A stretch of 41,643 bases of DNA from Chitinivorax sp. PXF-14 (GCF_040812015.1 NZ_JBFNXJ010000025.1:1-41643); one strand, 5' to 3'. Positions 1-9,486 are shown, numbered from the stretch's first letter. Notes: a model not told the origin generated them from the sequence alone. Program-made: numbers and translations.

Positions 1-100
1 ATTTCGGTGAAAAACCTATAGAAATTTGATATCCGATTGATTTTATTGAAATGTATTTTCTCACAGCGGTATCACATCACCCTTCCCTGGTTTACGTGGC

Positions 101-128
101 AATAAAAAACCAGCCCGGAAGGCTGGTT
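101..128 (-). terminator. Rho-independent terminator of the RND/msrC operon
   Basis: On the minus strand an 8-bp stem (AACCAGCC/GGCTGGTT, 108-115 with 121-128) with a 5-base loop is followed by a T-rich run (complement of 101-107). It lies about 20 bases past the stop of the minus-strand methionine sulfoxide reductase gene, so it closes that operon. Nothing else was recognised in bases 1-100. Confidence 0.85.
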
Positions 129-148
129 CTTGACGGCATATTTCAATT

Positions 149-643
149 TCAATGCTTGGGAAAGCCCGTTGACGCGACATATATAGCTAACAACGCCTGC
201 AAACCGAGTGCATCTTCACTATTGAAGCGGCCATGCACCGGACTATCGATGTCAAACACGCCCAGCAGGCGACCTTCCACTACGATGGGGAGCACGATTT
301 CCGCCCTGGATGCGCTATCGCAAGCAATATGGCCGGGGAAGGCATGAACGTCGGGAACCACGATCGTCTCTCGCTGTTGCGCAGCCGCGCCGCACACACC
401 GCACCCCAGTGCGATGCGCACGCAGGCAACCTTGCCCTGGAACGGGCCGAGCACCAGTTCTTGCCCGTCAAACAGATAGAAGCCGGCCCAGTTCAGCTCG
501 GGCAATACTTGATAGATGAAAGCGGAGAACTGTGCGCTGTTGGCGATGAAATCCCGTTCATTCCCGAGCAGGCTGTTGAGCTGCTTGGCGAGGGAGTCGT
601 AATCTACCTGTGCGGCAGAAGCAGCGCCATTTACTTCGAACAT
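149..643 (-). CDS. msrC: Free methionine-(R)-sulfoxide reductase (GAF-type fRMsr)
   Basis: A 164-residue cytoplasmic GAF-domain enzyme that reduces free L-methionine-(R)-sulfoxide, using thioredoxin-type reductant. The sequence has the family core NWAGFYLF (51-58), LGPFQGKVAC (65-74) and the three redox cysteines Cys74, Cys84 and Cys108. Their spacing (10 and 24 residues) equals that of E. coli Cys84/Cys94/Cys118. Length matches the family. The start codon overlaps the end of the upstream RND gene by 13 bp, so the gene is the last member of the tetR-adaptor-RND operon and is probably translationally coupled. Placing an oxidative-repair enzyme behind a multidrug pump suggests the operon answers a stress that also oxidises methionine; that is inference. 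Function is called from motif spacing and I am confident of it. Confidence 0.93.
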   Translation of the reverse strand: MFEVNGAASAAQVDYDSLAKQLNSLLGNERDFIANSAQFSAFIYQVLPELNWAGFYLFDGQELVLGPFQGKVACVRIALGCGVCGAAAQQRETIVVPDVHAFPGHIACDSASRAEIVLPIVVEGRLLGVFDIDSPVHGRFNSEDALGLQALLAIYVASTGFPKH

Positions 644-3600
644 GCTTCTTCTCCAATAGGCTGTGGTGGCCTTGTCGAGGAGAGCTTGGCCTTGAACCAG
701 TTCCCCAATGTATCAAGATAGGTAAAGACCACGGGCACCACCACCAGGGTCAGCAGCGTGGATGCCAGGACGCCGCCGATCACCGCGTTGGCCATCGACG
801 CATACCCATCTCCCATATCCTTGCTCACGGCAACTGGCAGCATGCCCAGCACCATGGCCCCGGTCGTCATCAAGATGGGGCGCAGGCGGATACGCCCAGC
901 GGCAACGATTGCGTCGTGGCGCGACATTCCTTCTTCCATCGACTGCTTGGTGAAGTCGATGAGCAGAATGGCGTTCTTGGTGACGAGCCCCATCAACATG
1001 ATGATGCCGATCATGGACATGATGTTGAGCGTGCTCCCTGTCAGGAACAAGCCCAGGGCCACGCCGATCAGTGCCAGCGGCAACGAGCTCATGATGGCGA
1101 ACGGTTGCAGGAAGCTGCGGAACTGCGTGGCCAGGATGCCATAGATGAACAGGATGGCCAGCGCCATGGCCTTGCCAGCATGGCCTGCGGATTCCTGCAT
1201 CGCCTGCGCGTCGCCACGGGTCTCGAGCTTGTAGCCAACCGGCATCTTGACCTTCTTGAGCCCGGCTTGCATCTCACCGACGATGTCACCCAGGGGGCGC
1301 CCTTCGACTCCCGCGAGGATAGTGACTTCACGCGACAACGAACTACGCTTGATCTGTGTTTGCGCAGCGCTTTGCTTGAGGTCGGCCACCTGGCCGAGCT
1401 CGATCATCCACGGTCGACCGTTCTCGGTGCGCACCGCGAGCGGTAACCGGGCCATATCCAGGGGGCTTGCGCGCATGCTGTCGGGCACCTTGACGTTAAC
1501 GTCATAGTTTTCGCCATCCGGCGCCTGCCAGATGCTGACAGCCTGGCCTGCCATCAATGGCCGCAGCAACGCGCCGATACGCCCGGGGTTCAGGCCGAGG
1601 TCCTGCGCTTCCTCACGTTTGACATCGACCAGCAGGACAGGCTTCTTGTCATCCAGACTACTCTTGATGTCGACCACGCCTTGAATGCCGTGCAGCATGG
1701 TGGTGACCTCATCGGACAAGCGCTTCAACTCGTCCAGATCGCCGCCCTGGATCGACAGGTAGAGCGGCATATTGCCGCCGCCGGCAGCCTTGATACCGCC
1801 GATCTTGGCCAGCCGCTCGCGCAGGGATTTGCGCAGTGCCTTGTGGTCGACGCTGCGCTCCTTTTTGGGTGTCAGTGTGATCGATGCGCTCAACAAGTTG
1901 CGGGAAGACCAGGGCCCGCCGTTGACGGAGATATAAGTACGCTTGACCTCCGGGTACTCGGCCATGGCGGCGGCAATCTGCTGTGCCTTGGCGCGCGAAT
2001 ACTCGAGCGAGGAGCCGACCGGCGTCTCGAATTCCATATACAAGGAGTCGGTATCGTCGTCCGGAACAAACTCGCCCCCCACCTTGCCAAGAATCGCAAT
2101 GGCCAGCACAAAGCTGCCGAGCGCAATGGCCAGTGTTGTCTTGCGCCAGCTCAGGGACCAGTGGATGGCGCGTTCATAGAAGTCGGTCAGGGCATCGAGG
2201 CGGCGCTCGAACCAATTCAGCAGGCGCCCGAGCGGGCCCCCAATGGCATGGCCATGCCCCCCGGTCGGGTCATACCACACGCTGGACAGCATCGGGTCCA
2301 GGGTGAAGCTGACCAGCATCGAGATCAGCACCGCGGCGGAGACCGTCACGCCGAACTGGAAGAAGAAGCGGCCGATCACCCCGCCCATGAAAGCGACGGG
2401 CAGGAATACCGCGACGATCGTCAGCGTCGTGCCGAGCACCGCCATGCCAATTTCTTCGGTGCCATCGAGCGCTGCACGAATCGGCCCCTTGCCCATGGCG
2501 GCGTGGCGCGAGATGTTCTCGCGCACGACGATCGCGTCGTCGATCAACAGTCCGATGCACAAGGACATGGCAATCATCGTCAAGCTGTTGATGGTGAAGC
2601 CAAATGCCTGCAGCGCAAAGAATGCGCCAATCAGGGATACCGGCAAGGTCAGCCCGGTAATCACCGTGCTGCGCCAGGACCCGAGGAACAGCAGCACGAT
2701 CACCACGGTCAGCAGGGCCCCCTCGATCAGCGTGCGCTTGACGTCTGCCAGCATGGTCTTGATGGCATCGGTGGAGTCACTCAGCACGGCCACCTGCACA
2801 TCGGCAGGCAGGCGCTCGCGTAACGCATCCATTGCCTGACGAATATTGTCGGACAGCTCGACGACATTGGTGCCGGTTGACTTGCGGATATCGATCGATA
2901 CCGCCGGCTTGCCGTTCACGAGCGCAACCGACTCCATATCATGCTGGCCATCTTCGATCTCGGCCACCTGATCGAGCCGGATCGACGTGCCGCTGCGGCT
3001 GGAGACGATCAAGCCGCGGAACTGGCCGGCATCCTTGAGGCGTGCCCGTATCTGCACCAGCTTGTCGCCGGCGCCGACCGTCACCGTGCCGAGCGGATAC
3101 TCGATGTTTTCTTCGCGAATCGTGTTGACGACATCCTCAACCGAGACCCCCATCGCCTTCATGCGCTCGGGGTTCAGCAGGATGCGCACCTCGCGCTCGA
3201 CGCCACCAACGACCTCGACCTTACCGACACCGGGGATGGACTGCAGCTTCTTCTGCACCACCTGCTTGGCAAGCATGGTGACCTCGCGTTGCGAGCGGGC
3301 GGGCGAGGTCACCGAGAGCGAGATCACCGGCTGGTCGTCCGGGTTCTGCAGCTCGACTGTTGGCTCCTTGACGCCATCCCTCAAGGTCGGGCGCACCAAT
3401 GCCACCTTGTCTCGCACCTGCTGCAAGGCCCAGTCCGCCTTGACGTCAAGATTGAACTCGACGATCAGCAGCGACACGCCTTCAAACGAACGCGAGCGCA
3501 ACAGCTTGATGCCGGAAATGCCGTTGACGGATTCCTCGATGGGCCGCGACACATCGTTTTCGACGATTTCCGGCGAGGCGCCCGGATAGTTGGCCTGCAC

Positions 3601-3738
3601 GATGACGGCTGGCAACGACACATCGGGCATGTTCTCGATGCGCAGCTGGAAATAGGCGAACAAGCCCAAAACGGCGAGTGCCGCCATCAGCATGGTGGCG
3701 AAAACGGGATTCTTTACGCTGATTCTGGTCAACCACAT
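631..3738 (-). CDS. RND efflux permease, HAE-1 family
   Basis: A 1035-residue inner-membrane drug/proton antiporter. It starts with MWLTRISVKNPVFA, the usual N-terminal helix of the AcrB/MexB/MexF-like family, and has two repeated periplasmic porter halves and twelve predicted TM helices. The TM4 proton-relay pair is present (GLLIDDAIVVREN, near residue 400), as is the TM10 lysine (GLVTKNAILLIDFT). Length is typical. The gene follows its membrane-fusion partner by 16 bp and overlaps msrC by 13 bp. No outer-membrane channel is encoded in the operon, so it must borrow a TolC/OprM-type protein, for example one of the two encoded later in the window. Substrate is not deducible. Confidence 0.95.
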   Translation of the reverse strand: MWLTRISVKNPVFATMLMAALAVLGLFAYFQLRIENMPDVSLPAVIVQANYPGASPEIVENDVSRPIEESVNGISGIKLLRSRSFEGVSLLIVEFNLDVKADWALQQVRDKVALVRPTLRDGVKEPTVELQNPDDQPVISLSVTSPARSQREVTMLAKQVVQKKLQSIPGVGKVEVVGGVEREVRILLNPERMKAMGVSVEDVVNTIREENIEYPLGTVTVGAGDKLVQIRARLKDAGQFRGLIVSSRSGTSIRLDQVAEIEDGQHDMESVALVNGKPAVSIDIRKSTGTNVVELSDNIRQAMDALRERLPADVQVAVLSDSTDAIKTMLADVKRTLIEGALLTVVIVLLFLGSWRSTVITGLTLPVSLIGAFFALQAFGFTINSLTMIAMSLCIGLLIDDAIVVRENISRHAAMGKGPIRAALDGTEEIGMAVLGTTLTIVAVFLPVAFMGGVIGRFFFQFGVTVSAAVLISMLVSFTLDPMLSSVWYDPTGGHGHAIGGPLGRLLNWFERRLDALTDFYERAIHWSLSWRKTTLAIALGSFVLAIAILGKVGGEFVPDDDTDSLYMEFETPVGSSLEYSRAKAQQIAAAMAEYPEVKRTYISVNGGPWSSRNLLSASITLTPKKERSVDHKALRKSLRERLAKIGGIKAAGGGNMPLYLSIQGGDLDELKRLSDEVTTMLHGIQGVVDIKSSLDDKKPVLLVDVKREEAQDLGLNPGRIGALLRPLMAGQAVSIWQAPDGENYDVNVKVPDSMRASPLDMARLPLAVRTENGRPWMIELGQVADLKQSAAQTQIKRSSLSREVTILAGVEGRPLGDIVGEMQAGLKKVKMPVGYKLETRGDAQAMQESAGHAGKAMALAILFIYGILATQFRSFLQPFAIMSSLPLALIGVALGLFLTGSTLNIMSMIGIIMLMGLVTKNAILLIDFTKQSMEEGMSRHDAIVAAGRIRLRPILMTTGAMVLGMLPVAVSKDMGDGYASMANAVIGGVLASTLLTLVVVPVVFTYLDTLGNWFKAKLSSTRPPQPIGEEACSK

Positions 3739-3754
3739 GATGTCAGCCCCCGCT

Positions 3755-4888
3755 CTACCGTGCGCCAGCCGGCATTTTCACACTGATGCCCTGGGCAGTG
3801 TCCGCCAGGCGCGCCAACACGACGGTTTCCCCGGGCTGGATGCCCTTCAGCACCTCGACCTTGCCTGAGCGTTCGTCGAACAGCCCAAGGGAGACGTCAC
3901 GCTTGGCAAGCCGGCCATGCTGAACCAGCCAGACCTTGTTCTGGCCGCGCTCATCGACGACCGCCGCACGTGGAATCGTCAACGCACGCGGGTTCTCGTC
4001 CAGCAGCAGCTCCCCACGGGCAAACAGGCCCGTTCTCAGCAGCTGGCCGGCATTCTGCACGCGGATATAGACAGGCACCGAACGAGTGCCCGCCTGGGCA
4101 CTTGGATTGATACGGTCGACGCGGCCGTCATAAGGCTGGCTGTCATAGCCATCCACCTTCAGCTTGACGACCTGCCCTACCTTGACATGGGCAATGTCGG
4201 CTGCCGGCACGGCGGCGACGAATTCCAGCACGGACAAATCAACGATGCCAAACAGCCTGGCGTTCGCCACGACCTGTTGCCCCGGCTGCACCTCCCGTGC
4301 CGAAACGAAGCCCGCCATGGGCGCACGAATGATGTTGTCGCCCAAGGACTTCCGCGCCAGCTCAACTTGTGCAAGCCGCGCTTTCAACTCGGCACGCTTG
4401 ACCGCCGAGCTGTTCTCCACACGGTCGAATGCCTCTTGCGAAATGAAACCCTGCCTGAGCAGCGACTCGTTTTGCAGGCGGTTCTTCTCCGCAAGATCGA
4501 GTTCCGCCTTGAGACTCTCCCAGTTCGCCACGCGCTCGTTCAGCCGCTGGCGGGCTTCCACATCATCGAGCACGGCCAGGACCTGGCCTTTCTCGACGCG
4601 ATCTCCCTCGCGCACATTGACCGACGATGCCTTACCGGCGACTTCGGACGACACAGTGGTTTCCTGTACGGCCTGCAGGCTGCCGCTCAACATCAATGTG
4701 CGGCGAAACGCCCCCATTTCCGCGAGCGCCACATCAGCCGCCGCCAGCTCGATCTGGCTTGGGCGCTCGGCCTGCTTGTCATGCGCCGACGGAGTGGCTG
4801 GCTGCTGTTTGCCGAGCAACAACACGCTTCCGCCAGCCAGGCCAAGCGCGACGAGCACGCTCAGCACAAATTTGGACTTCTTTGCCAT
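3755..4888 (-). CDS. RND periplasmic adaptor (membrane fusion protein)
   Basis: A 377-residue HlyD/AcrA-type adaptor linking the RND pump to an outer-membrane channel. It has an N-terminal membrane anchor (residues 8-26, hydrophobic, no clear lipobox). The lipoyl half-motif VREGDRVEKGQVLAVLDD is followed by an alpha-hairpin (about 110-180), the second lipoyl half (IRAPMAGFVSAREVQPGQQV), a beta-barrel and a C-terminal membrane-proximal domain ending at the stop. AGGAG precedes the ATG at good spacing. It sits 44 bp after the TetR gene and 16 bp before the permease, so all four genes form one transcription unit. Similar proteins serve the VexE/MexE-like pumps; the exact subfamily is not resolved. 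Confidence 0.93.
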   Translation of the reverse strand: MAKKSKFVLSVLVALGLAGGSVLLLGKQQPATPSAHDKQAERPSQIELAAADVALAEMGAFRRTLMLSGSLQAVQETTVSSEVAGKASSVNVREGDRVEKGQVLAVLDDVEARQRLNERVANWESLKAELDLAEKNRLQNESLLRQGFISQEAFDRVENSSAVKRAELKARLAQVELARKSLGDNIIRAPMAGFVSAREVQPGQQVVANARLFGIVDLSVLEFVAAVPAADIAHVKVGQVVKLKVDGYDSQPYDGRVDRINPSAQAGTRSVPVYIRVQNAGQLLRTGLFARGELLLDENPRALTIPRAAVVDERGQNKVWLVQHGRLAKRDVSLGLFDERSGKVEVLKGIQPGETVVLARLADTAQGISVKMPAGAR

Positions 4889-4932
4889 GTGACATCTCTC
4901 CTATGATCGGCGGCCGGATCACGGCTGCTGGG

Positions 4933-5763
4933 TCAGGCTGTTTTCGATTTCTTATTGGCATCCTCGTGGGATGCCTGCACGCTTTTCCGCTGGGCATCAG
5001 GCGCCAAGCCGTGCCAGACAACGTCAATCAGTTTTGGCAGCAAATTGCCGATATCGAGGCCCTCCGGGTCAACCAGATTGGCCAGCATCAAGCCGTCGAG
5101 CAGCGCACTCCAGAACACCGCGACGACCTTGCCATCAAGCTCTGGTGCGGTCTGGCCCGTCTTTTTCAGGATGGCGGTCGCTTTTTCCGATACGGCATAG
5201 CCTTCCCGGTAGACCCTGGCCAATCGCTCGCGCGTCTCCGGGTCGCGGGCCTGTGTCATGAATTCGAGAAACAGTTGCGGCCAATCGGGGTCGACGGTCC
5301 CTTCCTGCCAGACGTTTTCAACCAGTTGTGTCAGCCCCTGCTTCTTGTCCTCTGCAGCGACTGCCGCCTGCATCAGCAACGGCAAGGAATCGACCGAGCG
5401 CTTGAAGCGGACATCGAGCAAGGCAAAAAATAAATCTGCCTTGCTCGAGAAATTCCAGTAGATCGCTCCCTTGGTCAGCCCCGCTTCGGCTGCAACGGCA
5501 TCCAGCGACGCCCCTCCATAGCCCTTCTGTGCGAATACCTTGCCGGCCGCCGCCAGAATCTTGGAACGGGTATCGAACCCACCATCCCCGCTATCGGCCA
5601 GCAGCGCCGCAAACGACTCGCGCGGGCCGAGTACGCGCCGCACGGTCTGCCAGGGCACCCCCGCGCCAGCAGCCACATCGCCATAGCCGATCTGATCCAG
5701 CGAGCGCTCAGCAGCAAGCGTCCGCAGCACGCCGAGCAGCAGGGAAGACAATTGTGCGGGCAT
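4933..5763 (-). CDS. TetR-family repressor with tandem N-terminal HTH domains
   Basis: A 276-residue protein, about 60 longer than ordinary TetR repressors. Residues about 65-112 are a canonical TetR_N domain (KILAAAGKVFAQKGYGG, then AVAAEAGLTKGAIYWNFSSK). Residues about 5-55 read as a second, diverged TetR_N domain (LLLGVLRTLAAERSLDQIG, then DVAAGAGVPWQTVRRVLG). The C-terminal part is the usual all-helical ligand/dimer domain. The early start is supported by GAGGT 8 bases upstream of the ATG. It is the first gene of the efflux operon, so it most likely represses its own operon through the palindromic half-sites just upstream. The second HTH could instead be a degenerate relic; only the downstream copy matches the family consensus well. 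Confidence 0.88.
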   Translation of the reverse strand: MPAQLSSLLLGVLRTLAAERSLDQIGYGDVAAGAGVPWQTVRRVLGPRESFAALLADSGDGGFDTRSKILAAAGKVFAQKGYGGASLDAVAAEAGLTKGAIYWNFSSKADLFFALLDVRFKRSVDSLPLLMQAAVAAEDKKQGLTQLVENVWQEGTVDPDWPQLFLEFMTQARDPETRERLARVYREGYAVSEKATAILKKTGQTAPELDGKVVAVFWSALLDGLMLANLVDPEGLDIGNLLPKLIDVVWHGLAPDAQRKSVQASHEDANKKSKTA

Positions 5764-5778
5764 TGTTTTACCTCAATA

Positions 5779-5819
5779 ACATACCGATCGGGATGGTATT
5801 AACATACCAACAGGTATGT
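5779..5819. promoter_or_regulatory. Putative operator cluster of the TetR regulator
   Basis: A perfect inverted repeat ACATACC-aaca-GGTATGT occupies 5802-5819. Next to it ACATACC at 5779-5785 and GGTATTA at 5795-5801 form a second, imperfect pair with wider spacing. That makes four half-sites in 41 bp, 16 bp upstream of the TetR start codon. TetR-family pump repressors commonly bind such palindromes over their own promoters. Assignment to this regulator is inference from position. Confidence 0.7.
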
Positions 5820-5912
5820 CAACTAACACGACTGCGGTGGAAAATATAAGAGTAAGTACTCAGATTAAGTTGAATGGCTATTTCCGAATCTGCTAATATT
5901 CACATCAAGACC

Positions 5913-5941
5913 TTGACTAGGCTTGCTCCGCCGCCTACACC
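5913..5941 (+). promoter_or_regulatory. Possible sigma-70 promoter of the chemoreceptor gene
   Basis: TTGACT (5913-5918), a 17-base spacer and TACACC (5936-5941) lie about 50 bases before the chemoreceptor start. The -35 is good and the -10 is weak. I saw no sigma-28 (flagellar) promoter consensus here. Confidence 0.3.
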
Positions 5942-5989
5942 AAATAGAAACGCGCCAAACAACGGGATCTCAACTCAGGTGTTGTTCAT

Positions 5990-7600
5990 ATGAAGCTACT
6001 GTCGAAGCTGCCGCTCCTTCAAAAGATTTTGCTTGCTCCACTGATTGGCGCACTGTGTTTCGTGCTCTATCTTGCTTACAACTTCAACGTGTCCAGCGAG
6101 AACAACACTCGCGTCGAGACCATTCGCGACGTGCTGTTTCCTACGCTTGAAGCTGCAAATAACAATGTCTCGCTGCTCGACAGCATCATCGGCACCCTGA
6201 ACGCCGCAGTGGCGTCAGGCGAAAAGGATGCACTCGGCGGTGCCGACGAACTGGCGACGAAGGTTCGCGCCAATCTCGACAAGATCAAGAAGGCCGATCA
6301 CGACCACGCCTCCGAAGCCGCCCAGCTGGCCACCGAATTCGAGGGCTATTACGGTGCGGCCAAGGCGCTGTCCGCCGGCATGCTGTCCGGCCAGGCGCCC
6401 AATCAGGACACGATCAAGGGGATGGGCGCCAAGCTCGACTCCTACCGCAATCACCTCAACAAATTCCGCGATACCAGCTACAAGCGCTTCACGATAACCG
6501 TGGACGACACCTCCAAGTCTTCCAACCAGGCGCTGGTAGTCGGTTTCATTGGCGCGGCGGTGGCAGTGGCAACCTCCATCATCCTGAGCCTGTTCGTGTC
6601 GTTCTCGATCAAGCGCAATGTCGACAATGTCGTGACCTCGCTCAAGGATATCGCGCAGGGTGAGGGCGACTTGCGCCGCCGCATCCCGCAGCAGTCGTCC
6701 GATGAGATCGGCGAACTGGTGAAGTGGTTCAACAGCTTTGTCGACAAGCTGCATGGCGACATCCGGCAACTCGTTGAGTCGGTGCGGACACTTGGCGACA
6801 TGACCGGCGAAATGGCAGACATTGTCGAAAAGACCGATACCTGCATCACCGAGGAAAAACGTGTCATCAGCCAAGTGGCCGGACAGATCGATGGCATGGG
6901 CCTGCAGATCGAGCAGGTGGCAAGCAGCGCCGCATCGGCGTCGTCTGCCGCCAACGAGGCCGACAGCGCCGCAGGCAGCGGCTTGGCCAATATCCGCACC
7001 ACCATCGACCGCATCAACGACCTTGCGAGCCGTGTCAACGATGCATCGTTCACGCTGCAAAAGCTGGAACAGGACAGCCAGCAGATCAACGTCGTGGTCG
7101 ACGTGATCAAGGATATTTCGACCCAGACCAACCTGCTTGCACTCAATGCGGCGATCGAAGCCGCACGTGCCGGCGAGCATGGGCGCGGTTTTGCGGTGGT
7201 TGCCGACGAGGTCCGCTCGATGGCGGTACGCACGCAGGAATCGACAGCCAAGATCTTCCAGATCGTGAATCAACTGCAGCAAACCACCACCTCGGTCGTC
7301 GACGTGATCATGAACAGCCAGCGCGAGGCGGAAAAAACCGTGGAACAGGTAACCGGCTCGGGCGAAACGCTGCAGGCAATCTCGACCAAGGTCGGCACCA
7401 TCAGCAATATGAACCAGACCATCGCGGCGTCGACGGACGAGCAACAGCGCGCGTCCAACGACATCAGCCAGCAGATGGCCAATCTCCATCGCATTTCTGG
7501 CACCACGGCAGAACAGGGCGAAAAGTTGGCGCACATCAGCACCAACATCAAGACACTGACGGCAAATCTGAAAGAGATTGCCGAGCATTTCAAAACATAA
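5990..7600 (+). CDS. Methyl-accepting chemotaxis protein
   Basis: A 536-residue transmembrane chemoreceptor. Its layout is TM1 (about 12-31), a periplasmic four-helix-type sensor region (about 32-180, rich in helical residues, no recognised PAS or Cache motif), TM2 (182-206), HAMP (207-260) and a cytoplasmic signalling coiled coil. The hairpin tip contains the invariant stretch [20 protein letters not shown], then [15 protein letters not shown]. There is no C-terminal CheR/CheB tether pentapeptide; it ends HFKT. It precedes two porin/PBP-like gene pairs on the same strand with a 145-bp gap. It may therefore sense whatever those proteins bind, perhaps through the periplasmic PBP-like proteins, but this is inference. 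No che genes are in the window. Confidence 0.95.
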   Translation: MKLLSKLPLLQKILLAPLIGALCFVLYLAYNFNVSSENNTRVETIRDVLFPTLEAANNNVSLLDSIIGTLNAAVASGEKDALGGADELATKVRANLDKIKKADHDHASEAAQLATEFEGYYGAAKALSAGMLSGQAPNQDTIKGMGAKLDSYRNHLNKFRDTSYKRFTITVDDTSKSSNQALVVGFIGAAVAVATSIILSLFVSFSIKRNVDNVVTSLKDIAQGEGDLRRRIPQQSSDEIGELVKWFNSFVDKLHGDIRQLVESVRTLGDMTGEMADIVEKTDTCITEEKRVISQVAGQIDGMGLQIEQVASSAASASSAANEADSAAGSGLANIRTTIDRINDLASRVNDASFTLQKLEQDSQQINVVVDVIKDISTQTNLLALNAAIEAARAGEHGRGFAVVADEVRSMAVRTQESTAKIFQIVNQLQQTTTSVVDVIMNSQREAEKTVEQVTGSGETLQAISTKVGTISNMNQTIAASTDEQQRASNDISQQMANLHRISGTTAEQGEKLAHISTNIKTLTANLKEIAEHFKT

Positions 7601-7745
7601 CAATCACTGCTGCAACGGGGCCCACAAGACCCCATCCGCAGCGCGTGCAAATCGCAGTCCCACTGGTAACACAATAACAACGAGCCCATCAGGGCACGAT
7701 GGTGGCTTATTGCCCACCACTGAAACGATTCAACGGAGGTCTCAC

Positions 7746-9032
7746 ATGAACCGAAATCTAATTGCTGCCGCAGTCGGCTCAGCCTTGCTGATGCTGCCAC
7801 TGCTCTCGCACGCGGAGGACAGCTCCACGTCCTTCAAGCTGCGTGGCTTTGGTACCGTGGGCGTCACTCATAGCAGCCAGGACCAAGCCGATTACCGCAA
7901 CAGCCTGTTCCAGCCATCGGGCGCCGGCCACACCCGTGCTTGGGATCTCGGCCTGGACACCCGGCTTGGCCTGCAAGGGGACCTGACGCTCAACGACAAA
8001 CTGTCCGCCGTTGTCCAGCTGATTTCCGAGCGCAACTACGACAAGACGTTCAAGCCCAACGTTGAATGGGCAAACTTCAAATACCAGGTCACTCCGGATC
8101 TATCGGTCCGCGGCGGTCGCGTTGCGCTGCCCATGTTCATGCTGTCCGAATACCGCAAGGTTGGTTACGCCAACCCTTGGGTCAGAACGCCGGTGGAAGT
8201 GTATGCACAGATCCCGTTCTCGTCCCTCAATGGTATCGACGTCAACTACCGTCTGAACGTGGGCGACCTCGCCACCTCGCTGCAGGCCACCGCCGGCAAG
8301 ACCCAGGCCAAGCTGCCTTCCGATCGTGGTGTCAACGAGGTGGATGGCTCCAACACCGCTGCGTTCAACGCGCTGTTTGAATATGGCCCCGCCAGCGTGC
8401 GCCTGGGCTATGCACGCAGCAAGGTCGACTACACCGGCACGGCGCCGGACACCATCTTCGGCGGCTTCCGCGCCGTAGCCAACAATCCGCTGCTGCCTGG
8501 CCTCTACCGTGGCCAGGCGCAGGAGATCCTCGACCAGTACGAGGCACACGACAAGCTGGGCACCTTTGCCGGGATCGGCGTGATGATCGATCCGGGCAGC
8601 TGGTTCGTTCAGGGTGAATACACCAAACGCAAGGTCGACTCCTTCCTCTCCGATACCACGGGCTACTACGTCACCGGCGGCGCACGCATTGGCAAATTCA
8701 CGCCATACGCCAGCTATTCGCGCCTGAAGGCGGACAGCGAGACCAGCGCCCAGGGCGTCGGTACTGCCGGCCTGCCCGCATCGGTAGCAGCGACCATCGG
8801 CGCGCTCAACGGCGGCCTCAATGCGATGCTGTCCAACGCCGCCTATGCCCAGAAGGATGTCGCGCTGGGCGTGCGCTACGACTTCATGAAGAACGTCGAT
8901 GTCAAGCTGCAGTGGGACCGCCTCAAGGTTGATGGCGCACCCTACGGCAACACGCTGATCAATGTCCAGCAAGGCTTCAACAGCAACGACAAGATCGACC
9001 TGTTCAGCCTCGCCGTTGACTTCGTGTTCTAA
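7746..9032 (+). CDS. Outer-membrane porin, copy 1 of a tandem duplication
   Basis: A 428-residue protein with a signal peptide (MNRNLIAAAVGSALLMLPLLSHA, residues 1-23). A beta-rich body follows, starting FKLRGFGTVGVTHSSQDQ and ending in the aromatic residue of a typical outer-membrane barrel (SLAVDFVF). The start is set by GGAGGT at 7735-7740, six bases before ATG 7746; the frame is open further upstream but without a ribosome site. It pairs with a small PBP-like gene 15 bp downstream. The second porin in this locus shares its architecture and long conserved stretches, for example LSVRGGR versus LSIRGGR and the TPVE.Y segment. The family is usually annotated just as porin; substrate is unknown. 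Confidence 0.85.
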   Translation: MNRNLIAAAVGSALLMLPLLSHAEDSSTSFKLRGFGTVGVTHSSQDQADYRNSLFQPSGAGHTRAWDLGLDTRLGLQGDLTLNDKLSAVVQLISERNYDKTFKPNVEWANFKYQVTPDLSVRGGRVALPMFMLSEYRKVGYANPWVRTPVEVYAQIPFSSLNGIDVNYRLNVGDLATSLQATAGKTQAKLPSDRGVNEVDGSNTAAFNALFEYGPASVRLGYARSKVDYTGTAPDTIFGGFRAVANNPLLPGLYRGQAQEILDQYEAHDKLGTFAGIGVMIDPGSWFVQGEYTKRKVDSFLSDTTGYYVTGGARIGKFTPYASYSRLKADSETSAQGVGTAGLPASVAATIGALNGGLNAMLSNAAYAQKDVALGVRYDFMKNVDVKLQWDRLKVDGAPYGNTLINVQQGFNSNDKIDLFSLAVDFVF

Positions 9033-9047
9033 GAGGAGGGATGGAAA

Positions 9048-9476
9048 ATGACTAGCAAAATGATCCGTACCACCCTCGCGACACTGGTTCTGCTCCTGGG
9101 CACCCAGGCGGCACAGGCTGAAATTGCGGTTGTGGTCAGTGCCAAGAGCGCTGTCGGCAACCTGAGTGCCGACCAGGTCTCGCAGATTTTCCTGGGCAAG
9201 TCGAACAACTTCCCCGGTGGCGGCCAGGCCACGCCGATCGATCAGGCGGAAGGTGCGGCAACCCGCGAAGAGTTCTATACCAAGGTCACCGGCAAGTCGG
9301 CGGCGCAGGTCAAGGCGTATTGGTCCAAGCTGATTTTTACCGGCAAGGGCCAGCCACCCAAGGAAGTATCGGGTGACGGCGCAGTGAAGAAAGCGCTTGC
9401 CGAAAATCCCGGCGCCATCGGCTACATCGAAAAGAGCTCGGTGGATGGCAGCGTCAAGGTTGTGCTGACCCAGTAA
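9048..9476 (+). CDS. Small periplasmic PBP-like (PstS-type) protein, copy 1
   Basis: A 142-residue secreted protein: signal peptide about 1-24 (cut after AQA), mature part about 118 residues. It has the PBP-like signature found in phosphate-binding-protein relatives: LSADQVSQIFLGK, a conserved ayW (QVKAYWSKLIFTGKG), PPKEV and AIGYIEKSSV. Full PstS proteins are about 320 residues, so this is a minimal single-domain relative. GGAGGG precedes the ATG. No ABC permease or ATPase is nearby, so it is unlikely to act as an ordinary transporter binding protein. Partnering with the adjacent porin or the upstream chemoreceptor is a better guess. It is about four-fifths identical in its mature part to copy 2. 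Confidence 0.85.
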   Translation: MTSKMIRTTLATLVLLLGTQAAQAEIAVVVSAKSAVGNLSADQVSQIFLGKSNNFPGGGQATPIDQAEGAATREEFYTKVTGKSAAQVKAYWSKLIFTGKGQPPKEVSGDGAVKKALAENPGAIGYIEKSSVDGSVKVVLTQ

Positions 9477-9486
9477 GACATGCGCA

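Noticed and set aside
631-3786. Long plus-strand open frames opposite the RND and adaptor genes (for example 1681-2823 and 2941-3786)
   Set aside because: Low-complexity His/Arg/Gln-rich translations without family likeness, lying antisense to well-recognised genes; typical GC-rich shadows.
6215-7603. 462-codon minus-strand frame opposite the chemoreceptor
   Set aside because: Mirror of a conserved MCP gene, with no ribosome site and no recognisable domain.
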